This document shows, one piece after another, positions 11,549 through 22,789 of a stretch of 64,000 nucleotides of DNA. The notes under the pieces are model-generated. The model saw only the letters and a list, made by a program, of their open reading frames with translations. It was not told where the DNA came from and made no database searches. Where the stretch lies: positions 45,793-109,792 of the forward strand of contig JAXGGA010003048.1 of the NCBI GenBank assembly GCA_038373865.1, in the 5' to 3' direction. Position numbers and translations under genes: made by a program. Every line of letters starts with the position of its first letter. Position 1 is the first letter of the stretch. Source of the stretch: Uloborus plumipes (lineage: Eukaryota; Arthropoda; Arachnida; Araneae; Uloboridae).

Positions 11549-11762
11549 ATTTAATTTGCATTTTTAAAATTTTCAATTGATATTCAAATCATGTGTGTTA
11601 GTTTGGAAGAGAAAATATGCATTTGTTTACTGGTGAAAATTTGTGTTGTATATTTTTGTAATTACTGTGAGTTATGTATTTAGTTAGTTATCTTTTAAAT
11701 AATTGTTTTTTTTTTATTGTTTATTGAATTTGTTGAAATTAATATTTCAACGCCGGGCGGAA

Positions 11763-12000
11763 TGTTCGGGCTACTACCCAGTAGGGCCCCCCAATGAGAA
11801 CGACGCCTACGGCGAATAGCCTCAGAATCCATCGGATACTCAAGGAGTGAGGATGCTCTCCTCCACTGTGCCCTGCACTACTATGTAACAGCCCCTCGGC
11901 CCTGTTCTCACCTTAGAGAAAATTCCCTTGGAATAAATAAAGTTTCTTGTTGTTGTACAAAAGTTTACAGTCCACTCTCATTTGAGTCCTGAGCTTGACA
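11763..12000 (+). repeat. 3' LTR of the BEL/Pao element
   Basis: 238 bp, identical to the 5' LTR. Preceded by the purine-rich tract and followed by the target duplication CTAGT. Polyadenylation-type AATAAA at 11932-11937. Confidence 0.97.
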
Positions 12001-12005
12001 CTAGT

Positions 12006-15000
12006 AATATAAAGTGCACCCCAAAAAGTGAAGTGTGACAATTTGAAACAGGGGAGGGGGGGTTATATGCTGAAGAAAAATAGTGCGACATAATCTACGG
12101 ACAGTCTCATAGAAGAATTTTTGAGTTAAAATCCAGTTTGTTCCTTATTCTTCAGACGCTTACAACCTCACATGGTGGTAAAAATTTTAACTAGTGTATT
12201 CTTATGCAAGTAAATCTCTTTTTCTCTTCAGTCCATATAATGCAGTGGTGCTCACCCCCTCCTCTCCCCAAATATTAGGAAGAGCGAGAGGTCCCCAAGA
12301 GCAGAAAAATACCTCCGCTGAAAACACCTGGAGCAGCGAACGCCATAACCCCAGAATGAACTCGATGAAGGACTAGAAATCCAAATCGCGAAAATAACTA
12401 ATAATAAAAATAAAATTGCTTCTATTGTAATGCAAAATTCATTTTTCATTTTTAATTCATAGTTGACTAAAAATGAATAAACCCAACAAGGAAGAAGAGG
12501 AAAATACAAAAATGCACGTTGACGAGAAGAGGGAAGAAAATCTTCAATAACAAACTAGAGCAATGTTACAGTTGCGGCATCGAATATCAATCCATCATAA
12601 GGACTTCCACGATTGAAATTTTCAAAAAATAAACAAAAAATATGTTATGATAAATAAAAAACTTTGGGGAAAATCATAGCAAGGTCTTTTTAAAAGAAGG
12701 AAATTCAACTTCAAGGAAACTTTCCCACATATTTCTCAAGTCGGAAACTACCAACAAAAGAAAGCTTGCGAGTGATCTAAAAAAAGGGGACACGTTAGCA
12801 AATACAAGGTAGCTGTCAGGGTAGAATATATTTGCAGCACTTTTAATGATGAAAAGGGATTCTTGAATGTTTGAATTGGATTTTGAAAAATGAAGTATTC
12901 ATTAATTTCCTTAAAATGTTTATAATTTCAGGCAAGATTAAGTTGATATTATCGGAACGGCTTCTTATGAGGGTCATTCCGTGGGAGAAAGGAATTTCGT
13001 CTCACAGGTAAAGAGTGATAAAAATCGCATTTTTATAAGAAAAATAATTGCATTGGCATGTTTGACATGGTGTTACTGAAATTTTAATATTTTTTCAAAA
13101 AAAATGAAAATCCAATCTTTCATTCATGAATTAAACTTAGTATATAAGTTTCCCAACGCGTTACAATGTAAACTTCTAGCAGCATAACCTGGGGGTAGGG
13201 AGGTGCTTCCAGAAGGCAATAGAGTGTTTCGAAATAAAGGAAGGGGGGGGGGGGTAAATAAAAAATAAGCGCTGAGGGCAGACATAAAATTAAAATATCT
13301 ACGATTCTGTCAAAATACATTAAATTCCAAATTTTGTCTGGGAAAATAGACTTTCTCAGACTTCTTTTTTCCTTTTTTTTTATTTTTTAATGAAGAAATT
13401 AAATTTTATTTCGCAATGAATACTTCCGCCTCGCCCTGGCGTCCAGCTATAGAATGAAAAAAAATCGATGACTGTGCATTAAAGTTAGTGCGTATTCAAT
13501 TCTAAAATAAGAACCACTATTGATATCATAAATTCAGCAGTGGAATTCCCACGGGAAATAACGAGAAAGATCGTTCTATTGATCCATTCTATCACTGCAA
13601 AAAAATGTTCCAATGATATCTAAAATTGTAAGCTCACATTAAATGAAGTTTTGTAACAGCGGTATTTTTTTTACCACCATCAACTAAAAAGTTTTAGCCG
13701 TCAATATTATTTTCGAGCAGAAGGTCAAGCACAAAAATTCAAAATTATGTACGACTTCAATTAGTTAGTGCGTTTAAGTTTTAGTATCATACGAAAGCGA
13801 TTTATAGATATTGATATCACATACTGCTCATACAGCAATGAAAAACACTTAAAGCAAAAAGAGTTTTTGTTGAAACTTCGATCCATTTTTTGCGAATCAA
13901 CAATAAAAACGCAAGTGCATGCACAACACATACATATTGAGCATAAAAAGAACACTAATCATGAGCCATTTTATTTTCCACGGACCACTGACTCTTACAA
14001 ATTAAATTAAAACTGTTCAACAAAGTTCTCGAACTTCAAGATCAAATGTGAGGGCAGAAAATAAGTTTGTAGAGGCTTGCGGCGGCATCCGAAGTTGCAC
14101 GCCTCGGTGAACACGTTTCGAAGTTATTAGATCCTCCTTCATCAGTGCACGTGAAAAAATCCAAAATGAGTATGAAAAATTCTCAAAACATATTTACGGC
14201 AAATAACATTTGGTTTGTTTGTCTGAAATCAGAGTAAATATGAAGCACTTAAAAGCAAGCACGAGCGCGAGTGCCAAAATTTAAAATTTGGAAATAACCA
14301 GTACAAATGGTTGTAAAAACTGATGTTATGGGAGAAACAAGGGCAGATCTAGAAACGTCTCAAGGGAAGGGCGATAGATTTTGTTACGTATCGTTTACTA
14401 CATATCTAATGTTGACCTCATATCTTTTGGACATCCCGAGGTTAGAGCTCACAACCTCCCTTCTGCTAGCATCAAAGATGGTCTAAATGTCTTTTTCAAA
14501 CGAATTCTAAAAAATCCTTTTCATACACTTTTTTTGCCGAAAAACTTCTCATTTTTTATTTTCTTATTTATTTTTCAACTGCATTTGAAAAATAAAATCA
14601 TTATTCAATAATTTTACAAATTAAATGTATTATCTGCAGTATTTATTTTTATTATTTCTATTGCAAGCATCATTTCTTTCAGAACAATACTCCCTTTTCC
14701 TTAGAATTTTAATATTTTTATCCAAAAAACAACAAATTTCTTTAAGTTTAAAAGTGCCTAACTCTGTATATTTATCAAATTTTATAAGAGTCATAAAATA
14801 GAAATTTCAGAAGTTTTACTTTGAATGCGTGTATATGAGTAAACGCATTCTATCCTATTGAGTGATTAGAAGACAGCGAATATTTGACAGGAGCTAAGTT
14901 ATGCAGCAGTGTACACATCAGACTTTTGATCCCTTCATTGAAAACATACCTCGTCTTTTTTTAAATTTTTCATGAATACTCTTCAAGCCTTTAATGTAAT

Positions 15001-15378
15001 AAAAAGCAGTATAATTTGGAACGAAAAATCAATTTTTTTTTAATCTTTACGAGAAATGTGTTTGGTAAAACCCTCAACGAAACAAAAGTCTGGTTACGGG
15101 GGTTTAAACTTTGTAAACAGTTTCACTCAAAGTTTGCAGTCCCCCCCCCCCCCCCCCCCCGCTTCTTTTTCCTCAAACAATCATTTACAATTGTCCACTC
15201 CAGCCCCCTTTTTTCTTTTTTTGTATCATTTTTCAATCTGAGCTTATCATTTATTGACATTTCGTTCTCGCGAAGAAATATCTTTCAAGAGTGTGAACGT
15301 GATTTCGACACACGACTGTGTGTACATACAATGATAAGCTGGAAATTTACTTCAGATAAAAACGACCTATTTTTAGTA
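12006..15378. other. Intronic sequence without recognised genes
   Basis: AT-rich and unassigned. Near 12246 CAGTGGTGCTCACCCCC looks like an orphan hAT end with no partner found. A run of 20 C lies at 15141-15160 and a G run near 13244. No coding exon is supported on either strand. Confidence 0.45.
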
Positions 15379-16260
15379 ACTTTTATCAAAATCATTTTTT
15401 AATGTGTCAGCACCGCTCTTTTCAGTTAAATATAAACTCAAGTACTTGAGGCTGTCACAACGACGGAAGTAGACAGATTATTAAGTAGAAAAGAAGGCCA
15501 GTTTGCCATTTATCATTTATAGCCATCGAGATGGGGATTTTTTTATTTAAAGCAGCATCGTTAAAAGTGCAACGTCTCAATGACAGGGCCCAATCATGAT
15601 GCCCAGGCCCTGGAAAAATTTGATTCCTCTTACTCACAAGAAAAAAAATAGGCACAGCAATAGTTCCAAAAGGGTGGGGGGTGAGGGCGAGACAAAGAAA
15701 TTTACTCTATTTTTGGTGCCCCTAAAAGTGTGACGCCCGAGTCCACAGCTCTGTGCTTTCATCAGACCCTGCTCAATGGAATAATACGTAAACCACTTTC
15801 CCACTTTTAATCAGAAATGTCAAACAATTTTCCTTCGACAGTTTTATTAAAACTTCATCAAAAGCATTTCTTTATGTCAGCCCATCTCTTTTCAGTTAAA
15901 TATAAGCTCAAGTATGGCGCTCCTCAGGTGAGCTGACCACCGATGTAGACAATGCCAACTCAAAATCAAAGGAAACAAATCTTTCTTATTAAGCAGTAAG
16001 TAACACTGCAGTTCATTGGATGGAATATAAACGAGCTGGTGGTGTATTGCATGTATTGCAAATTTTTCTTAATTTCATGAAAAGCGAAAAACATAGTAGG
16101 TGTCGGAGAACAACTTAACCAGAGGAGCACTATTCATGGTACTAATCACAACAACGAAAGTTGAAAGTATAAACAGAAAAAAGGTCAGTTGGCCATTTAT
16201 GATTTACATAAAGCATCATGTGAAATTTTTTAAATGAAGCAGTAACATCAAGAGTTCAGT
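15379..16260 (+). repeat. Diverged direct duplication
   Basis: Sequence around 15379-15445 (TCTTTTCAGTTAAATATAAA) returns in diverged form at 15851-15915 (TCTTTTCAGTTAAATATAAG). A second block at 15487-15570 (GCCATTTATCATTTA) returns at 16175-16255 (GCCATTTATGATTTA). Order and orientation are the same, with about 200 bp of extra sequence in the second copy. This looks like a local tandem duplication or two copies of an unclassified repeat. No coding content. Confidence 0.55.
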
Positions 16261-18282
16261 ATACATAGAAGTTCATAAAACATTTACTTTGCTGGTAAAT
16301 GGTTTAATTCTTCCAATCAATTTCATGAAAACAAATATACTGTAATCATTTTTCGACTTGAACAAAAACTTACAGAAAGGATTTTTTATAGTAATCCTCA
16401 AAAACGGCGTGTTTCTATTCAGCAACGTTAATAATATAATGTACTCTTCAAAAAAAAAAAAAAATCAGTTGAAGCCAAATGTTGCCAAATTACCATATTT
16501 TACTCACTTATTTTTTGAAACATTACTCCTATTTAAACATTGAATAAAAGAAACACATTTGTAAAAAGATTAGAAAGTTTTTTTTTTTTTTGCTCCTCTT
16601 TGGAAGGTTAAGAAGAATCACACACAAAAAAAAAACAAAATCGTCTAGAACGGCGTCTATGGATTTCAGACTGTAACAAGATTAAGAAAATGGATACGAC
16701 CTAGAAGTAAAAAGCATGTTTGAAAAAAAAAGACCATGGCCCAGAAAGATCTGCGAGATAATTAATAGCTCTAGAATGATTCGAATCATAGGAGGAAAGA
16801 GGGTGGTGAGATTGGAAACGAACTGCTAGAATCTTCTCAGCATTAAAATTCAAGTCACATTTCAGACAATTACTGGAGAATTTTTTGAAGCAATTAATCC
16901 GAAGTGAAAGTGTTTAAAATAAACAAATTCCTACTGTAAGCAGATCTAAATCGTGATTTTTCGGTAGAAATAACATTATTGATGACATTTTCTACCCGGG
17001 GGCCACACGCCATTAAAATGATTCCTGAAAACCACAACACAAAAATTTTCAAACTAAAATGGAAAAGGAAAGAAAATTAAAAACTAACAATTGCTGATAT
17101 CATTACTTCAAGCGAAAAATATTTTCAAAAACTTTTTCAAAAGCTCAGGGAATAAATTTTAATGCTTCTTTTATTAAATGCATTTGATTTTCAGGAACCA
17201 ATTTCTGAATATTTGGCTCGAAATTTATGAGTCATTAATCGTGCTTTTCGATTTGTAGCATCGAACAAAATAAGGGGGCCACACGGATCAACTTTGCGGG
17301 CCATAGGTCAGGCACCATTGGCCTAAAAGAATGCAAAATTAGAACAATTGAATTTGATGACATATGTAAGCAAACGATATAATTGTGTCTCATCTTTAAT
17401 CAATCGTTTATTTTTCTTTGCAGTCTGATTCGGTTCAAAGCTCGCAGCTAAATTACCAAAAATTAGTACTCAATAATACACACTGAAATGTAATTATACT
17501 GCCCTCATCCCACTCTAAAAAATTTAAGAATTACAAATCAGGAATAAAAGACCCCTCCCCCCTCCTCATTTTAACAATTTCAAATGTTTTGAAACACAAT
17601 TAAAATTATAAAATGTGATATACTGATGGACTGTAAATACTATTTTTTCCCCTTGTTGCGAATAAATTATTAAGCATAAATTGAAATTACAGAGACGTAT
17701 TACATTCCGAAACCCAGAAAAGGAAAATGGTTTGAAAATGTCGATTTAAATTTTTCTATCAGTAAATTTTTTCGATGCACATTATAAAATATAAATTTTT
17801 CCTATTGTTGACAAACTATGTAGAAACCACTTTTGGTCTATCTACGTAAACTGTGAAATATGCTACATTTTTCAAGTTTCCTGTAGAGATGTATCTGCTC
17901 CATGACTGAGGGGATGGGGGGGGGGGGGGGTAAAACAGCAATAAGGCCTTGACTCAGAATGGCTCCGAAAGAAAAAGTACTTTAAATTTATTTTTGCATA
18001 TCTACTGACGAAAATGGAAAGAACCCGTGACATTATCAAAGGGCCTCCGTAATAAAGGCGCGGGGCAGCCGAGAGTCAAGGAATGCTCCTTGTCAGTTGG
18101 CTGCTAGGCTCCCCTCTCACCACAAAACTAGGTACTCTAATTTTGAACACCCGCGCTCACCCGTGAACCGTGCCTCCAGTTTTCGACTAGGCTAATTAAT
18201 ATACAGAGTTACGAACTTTTTGGAAGCTTAAATTCGTAGCAGTTTCAAACACAAAAGCCGTATTATATAAATGGTTATACTG
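16261..18282. other. Intronic sequence; hAT-derived fragment at its centre
   Basis: No gene seen. Around 16990-17335 there are fragments of a hAT-like repeat: GGGGGCCACACG, and near the right end GCGGGCCATAGGTCAGGCAC followed by CATTGG. Reverse-complemented, the latter starts CCAATGGTGCCTGACC and resembles the common CAGTGGTGCCCAACC type of hAT end. A 15-G run lies at 17916-17930. Confidence 0.4.
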
Positions 18283-18436
18283 TCCTCCGCGCTTAATCGG
18301 GTAAAGGATAAACGAATACCCCGCTTATACGAATAAAACAACCTGGAACCGTATCATAGACGCTATGTTGACGATTCCCGCTAAATCGAATAATATTTCT
18401 TGGAACCGACAGTATTCGTTAAAGCGGGGCCAACAG
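18283..18436 (+). repeat. Interspersed repeat, copy 1 (possible pogo/Tigger-like MITE)
   Basis: Contains GCTTAATCGGGTAAAGGATA, CCTGGAACC and a closing ...TTAAAGCGGGGCC. A diverged second copy in the same orientation occurs at 48836-48989. The ends are loosely inverted (CCGCGCTTAATCGG against CCCCGCTTTAACGAA), which recalls pogo/Tigger MITEs, but I could not fix a TA target duplication. Confidence 0.5.
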
Positions 18437-19679
18437 GAATATGAATTTTATCTAGGATTGAAATGTTCCTGCAGTTACAAAGAAAATCGTATGTTTTGGA
18501 TGCTTTTCGTACCGTCGTAGTTTCAGATTGTAGTTCGTAGAGATTACGATTTTTTCACAGCAGTTAACAGCTCTGCTAATATACATTATCTCGTCGACCT
18601 TATAAAGGTGGAGGGGTGGTATGACACCTATATACCATTCAAATTTTAAAAAAATAATAATTTTACAATGTATAACATTCCGAATGTCAAAACATATGCT
18701 CCAAGTTTTCATCCATTCAGCAGTTTTATAGTCAAATTATTTTATTTCCCTAGCACTTACCAAAACATTTTTTTTTCCTAGGGCTTTGTTGGGTTTAAAA
18801 CTGTGAAAACGTTTAAATCTTCAAGCTAAAAGCAGACAAGCAAACCAAGCCAAGTAGGAGTAAAACTCGTGATAAACCAGGTGACCCAGGTCGAAAAGTG
18901 AATAAGCAAGCACCACGTGTGCGTAACAAGAAATTGCGCAATTTCACTCACAAACAGGGGTCAAATCATCGGCAATTATGCATGAATCAACCTTTCACTG
19001 GAGAAACACGTGACATGTCAGCATTATTTTTAAACACAATCCGGAAAACAAAAACTGGGCGCTTTCGGGTACATCTACTTTCTTCGAATAACACGCCGCC
19101 GCGCCGGATAATACACAGTGGGAGAAAAAGATATAAATTGTTTTTAAAAAATATATGTATCGAAGACTCGAGCACAGCATTTGCATTTGACATTTCTGAG
19201 TAATTTTATTTCGTTTATCATTTCTCGAATCATTGTCGAAACTGTTTCTGGAATTAAAAAATTCTTCAACAGATATTTCATGTTTTTCCCTTCTACATGG
19301 CGACAACATTCCATAGTCTTAGCACACAAACACGTTTACTTCTCTCGGAAAAAAAAACGATGAAAAACTTGATAATTACTGACTGCATTAGGATCAGTTG
19401 TTGGAACAAGAAGTTCTGTCAAGAACTAAACGAGCCTACTTTCCCGTACATCGACATCGGCATTCTCGCATCTGATCATTATTCTCTTGATTATCTGAGA
19501 CTTAAAATTATGTCAAACATACCTTTTTAGCACTTAGAGCTGATTTCGAAAAGCAAAATATACCCCTTTCATCAGATGAAGTAGACACGTAAAAAGTAAT
19601 TAACGAATAAATAAAGTTTTGTCGCACCTTTTAAAGAGTGTAACTGTTCCTCCGTAGAAAAAATCCTCATTGTTTTCAA
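18437..19679. other. Intronic sequence without recognised genes
   Basis: Several short open frames overlap on both strands (for example 18898-19203). They have no recognisable domain or mutually consistent splice sites, and I treat them as chance. Confidence 0.4.
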
Positions 19680-19689
19680 AAAAAAAAAA

Positions 19690-19723
<34 letters not shown>

Positions 19724-19745
19724 TAAATAAATGAATAAATAAAAG
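19680..19745. repeat. (AAT)n/(AAAT)n simple repeat
   Basis: A-run followed by about ten TAA units and then AAAT units. A similar block follows at 19927-19980. Confidence 0.9.
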
Positions 19746-20210
19746 TACAAGAGCATCAAAACACATTTTATCAAAGAAAGAAAAAAAAAAAGAAAAAAAA
19801 AACTCGTCCGTTAATAAAATGTCTCGAATTTCACTTTTAATCTGTTGCCAGTTGTTAAATATAAATAAAGAATAAAATGTTCTCGTGAATGAAAAATTTT
19901 TGTTACAAAAAAAACATCGTCTGCCAAAAAAAAAAAAAATAATAATAATAAATAAAATAAAACAAATTTATAAATAAACAAAAAATCGTCTGCACAGTCA
20001 GTAATTTTTTTTTCTGAGCCTGCATTTCCGCCATGTTTGCGGAGTCGGAGTCGGAATCAGAGTCCTCATAGAAGATTACTCAGAAAAGTACGTTACAAAC
20101 ATTATTTATCAAAACCATTTTCTTACAAAGTTAGTTTGAAGGAAATCCGACTTTAAGTTCAGGATCAACATTCAACTTAAATTCCCCGTAGACGCTAATG
20201 TTAATTTTTT

Positions 20211-20830
20211 TTTCTGAACGGTTCAATATTGAACGAAAAATGGTTCAAATCAAAAAGCGAAATATGGGAATGCATGGGAAAGCCTCTCCGAGATCTTTCA
20301 AACAAAAAAAAGTTTATTCCATTCGGATGGTTCACTCAAAAGTTATTAGGTGGGCAAAGGTTGCTTGAACGGTTCAATGTTGAACCAAAAGTGTTCAAAT
20401 TGAAAATTTAAATACGGTAATAAAGTATCCTTGCCGAGATGCTTCAAACAATAAAAAGTTTGTTTAAATCGGACTGTTCATTCAAAAGTTATTAGGGGTG
20501 ACAGCTTGATTGAGCGGTTCAATGTTGAACGAAAAATTGTTCAAATCGGAAATGTAAATACGGGAATGAAGTACCCTTGAAAAGTTCTTTCCAACAAAAA
20601 AAAGTTTGTTCAAATCGGGCTGTTCATTAAAAAGTTAGTATCGCGGGACCGGTTTTTTGAACGGCTCAAAGTTGAACCAAAAATTGTTCAAATCAAAAAA
20701 TCAAATATGGGAATGAGCTGTACTCGCCGAGATCTTTCCAACAAAAAAAAGTTTGTCCAAATCGGAATGTTCATTCAAAAGTTATTAGGGGGGGACAGAC
20801 AGACCGACCGACCGACCGACGCACAAATTC
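20211..20830 (+). repeat. Tandem array, four units of about 145-151 bp, ending in a GACC microsatellite
   Basis: Units begin with GAACGGTTCAATNTTGAAC-like sequence at about 20216, 20367, 20512 and 20658 (spacings 151, 145 and 146). Each unit includes TTCAAATC, GATCTTTC-CAACAAAAAAAAGTTTG and TTCATTCAAAAGTTATTAGG-like blocks in that order. The last unit runs into AGACAGACCGACCGACCGAC at about 20797-20822. The start of each unit is itself a short inverted repeat (GGTTCAA...TTGAACC). Confidence 0.85.
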
Positions 20831-20889
20831 CCCATCTCAATACCCTACTTTCAAATTTTTAATTTTTCGATATTCATTTTACCTTTTTA

Positions 20890-20972
20890 TTTTTTTAACT
20901 TTGCGATATTTTTTGGACTTGGCGATATTTTTTTAACTTGGCGATATTTTTTGGACTTGGCGATATTTTTTA
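20890..20972 (+). repeat. Short tandem repeat of a GGCGATATTTTTT unit
   Basis: TTGGCGATATTTTTTGGAC and close variants repeat about four times at roughly 19-21 bp spacing just downstream of the larger array. Confidence 0.8.
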
Positions 20973-21050
20973 GATGCATTAAGCTACTTTTGATACTTTT
21001 TTCGTCTTTCTTTTATTTTTAACGGGAAAGTAGGCTAAAAACTACATTTC

Positions 21051-22789
21051 TTTTGTAGCGAACTACAACTACTTTGTTATAAATGTAGTTAACTACAACT
21101 ACAACTACTTGTTTTTAAATGTAGCGACTGCAAACTACTTTTGAATTGTAGTCGCTACTTCGCTACGTTTTAAAAAAATAAATAAAAATGCAGAATCAAT
21201 GAGCGAAATTGGAAATCATCACAAAAGCCTTGTTTAGACTAATTGCAAACATTTTATTTGTTGGTAAAAAGAAATTGGCAACGGTTAAAAATTTCAAATC
21301 ATTGAAAGTTTTCAGCTGTTTTGATAATTAAATAGCGTGAAAGCGATTTTTTAATGAATTAATTTTTCGCATTGTTGACTAAGCGCAAAAATCACCCCAC
21401 CCTCCCCCTGGGGCGATTGGCGCCAAAATTTAATCGATGCTTGCTTCCATATTGGGTTAGTGTTATTCCAAATTTCATTCAAATCTCAGCAATATTTCCC
21501 GAGATACAGTAGGTGCAATGACAAAATAAGCACTTTTGATTGCTCCACCCCCTTTGAGATATTGACACACAAATTGAATCAGCACCTGTACTCTATAGGG
21601 TCTACCTATGGACCAATTTTCGTTTGATTCCGCCAGTTACTTCCTGAGATATAGCAATCACCCCGCGCAGAACACGTGCGATTGCTCCACCCCCTTCGAG
21701 ATATTCACACGCAAATTAAATCAGCACCTGTACTCAGTAGGGTCTACCTATAGATCAATTTTTGTTTGATTCCGGCGGTTACTTCCTGAGATATAGCAAT
21801 CACCCACGCGTAGAACACGTGCGATTGCTCCACCCCCTTGGAGGAATTCACTAAACAAAGTGAGGTGCACCAGTTCACATGGTGGTACATATGTGCAAAA
21901 ATTTTTGTTCGATTTCATGCAGTAGTTTTTGCTCTAGCGCGGCCACAAAAACTGATCACACACAGACAGACACACATACAGACATTTTCCAAAAATGGTC
22001 GAAATGGACTCAGCGCACCTCAAAACGTACAAATCCGTCAAAATTCGACATTTGAAAATTTTCACGAAACCAATACTTTCTTCTATATATTAGATACAGA
22101 AGAAAGTAAAAAGTAAACACCGTTTGAGGATTGACCGAAAAAATTAGAAAAGTGGTTTACATTAATAAATTAACTCATTTGAATACGGAATAGAAGTAGG
22201 AATTGTCTTTGAATTTATTTGTTCCTTTTTTTTTTTGCTAAAATTTGTTCTTTTTAGATTGTTTTACAATTTTTACGAATATTCGCCGCAAGAAAGGATT
22301 CGAAAGTTGAAAGATTGAAGGAATTTGACCATCATTTTTTTTTTTTTTATTTCTTGCCATGGAATATAGGAACATGAAAATTATTTAAAGGAATATAAAA
22401 AGTATGATGGCAAATAAACCAATGATATATAAGAGATAGAATGTATTTCGTCAAAATAAAGTATCTATAAGGATCAGCTCATATTTTTATGGTTCTTATT
22501 TTTCATTGCGTCCGCTGCTGTACTCGTGTAAGATATGCAACAGTCAGAGCCAATTAAACTTTTTTTTTCCTTCGTTCTCTTTTTTTTTAAATTTTTTTTT
22601 CATTTATTTATTTATGTTTTCAATTTAAAAGTAGTTTCCAGAAATCGCTACAAACTACTATTTTTTTGTATCGCGCTACTCACTACTCTATTTTTTTTCT
22701 AAAGTAGTGCGCTACACTACAAACTACTAAAAAATGTATCTACTACAGTAGTTTCGCTACTTGTAGCGCGCTACTTCCGACCACTGATT
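21051..22789. mobile_element. hAT-like element rich in GTAGC/GCTAC motifs, split by an insertion
   Basis: The left part (21051-21180) and right part (about 22630-22789) share repeated ACTACAAACTACT, GTAGCG and GCGCGCTAC motifs. The right terminus reads CTACTTCCGACCACTG, i.e. CAGTGGTCGGAAGTAG inverted, a hAT-type end. The left terminus is not clear and no target duplication could be paired. Between the two parts sits the hairpin-ended element at 21189-22105. Confidence 0.5.
21189..22105 (+). mobile_element. Hairpin-ended non-autonomous element, copy C
   Basis: 917 bp, homologous over its whole length to the reverse complement of the element at 27408-29263. Order: unique 5' block; a minisatellite with two units of about 143 bp (units start TGCTCCACCCCC at about 21541 and 21683, next start 21826); a GAGGTGCAC block (21862-21870); a CA/CAGA microsatellite; CAATAC; then a terminal 29-bp hairpin TTTCTTC...GAAGAAA (22077-22105). 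It is followed by GTAAAAA. I do not recognise the superfamily and there is no coding frame. Confidence 0.75.

Larger units (their letters stand above)
6123..12000 (+). mobile_element. Complete BEL/Pao LTR retrotransposon (5,878 bp)
   Basis: Two 238-bp LTRs (6123-6360 and 11763-12000) start TGTTCGGG and end GAGCTTGACA. They are identical over their whole length by line-by-line comparison. An exact 5-bp target duplication CTAGT flanks the element (6118-6122 and 12001-12005). A primer-binding site TGGTCCGTGCGACC follows LTR1 almost directly (6363-6376), and a purine-rich tract GGGCGGAA abuts LTR2. The interior encodes one unbroken gag-pol frame. It lies in intron 2 in antisense to the LDLR-type gene. 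Identical LTRs, an intact frame and an intact duplication indicate a very recent insertion of a probably autonomous copy. Confidence 0.97.

Noticed and set aside
15016..15402. Plus-strand 128-aa frame
   Set aside because: It crosses a 20-C run (poly-Pro) and AT-rich low-complexity sequence; not credible as coding.
18898..19309. Overlapping frames on both strands, about 100 aa
   Set aside because: Composition is unremarkable, no domain is recognised and no splice partners were seen.
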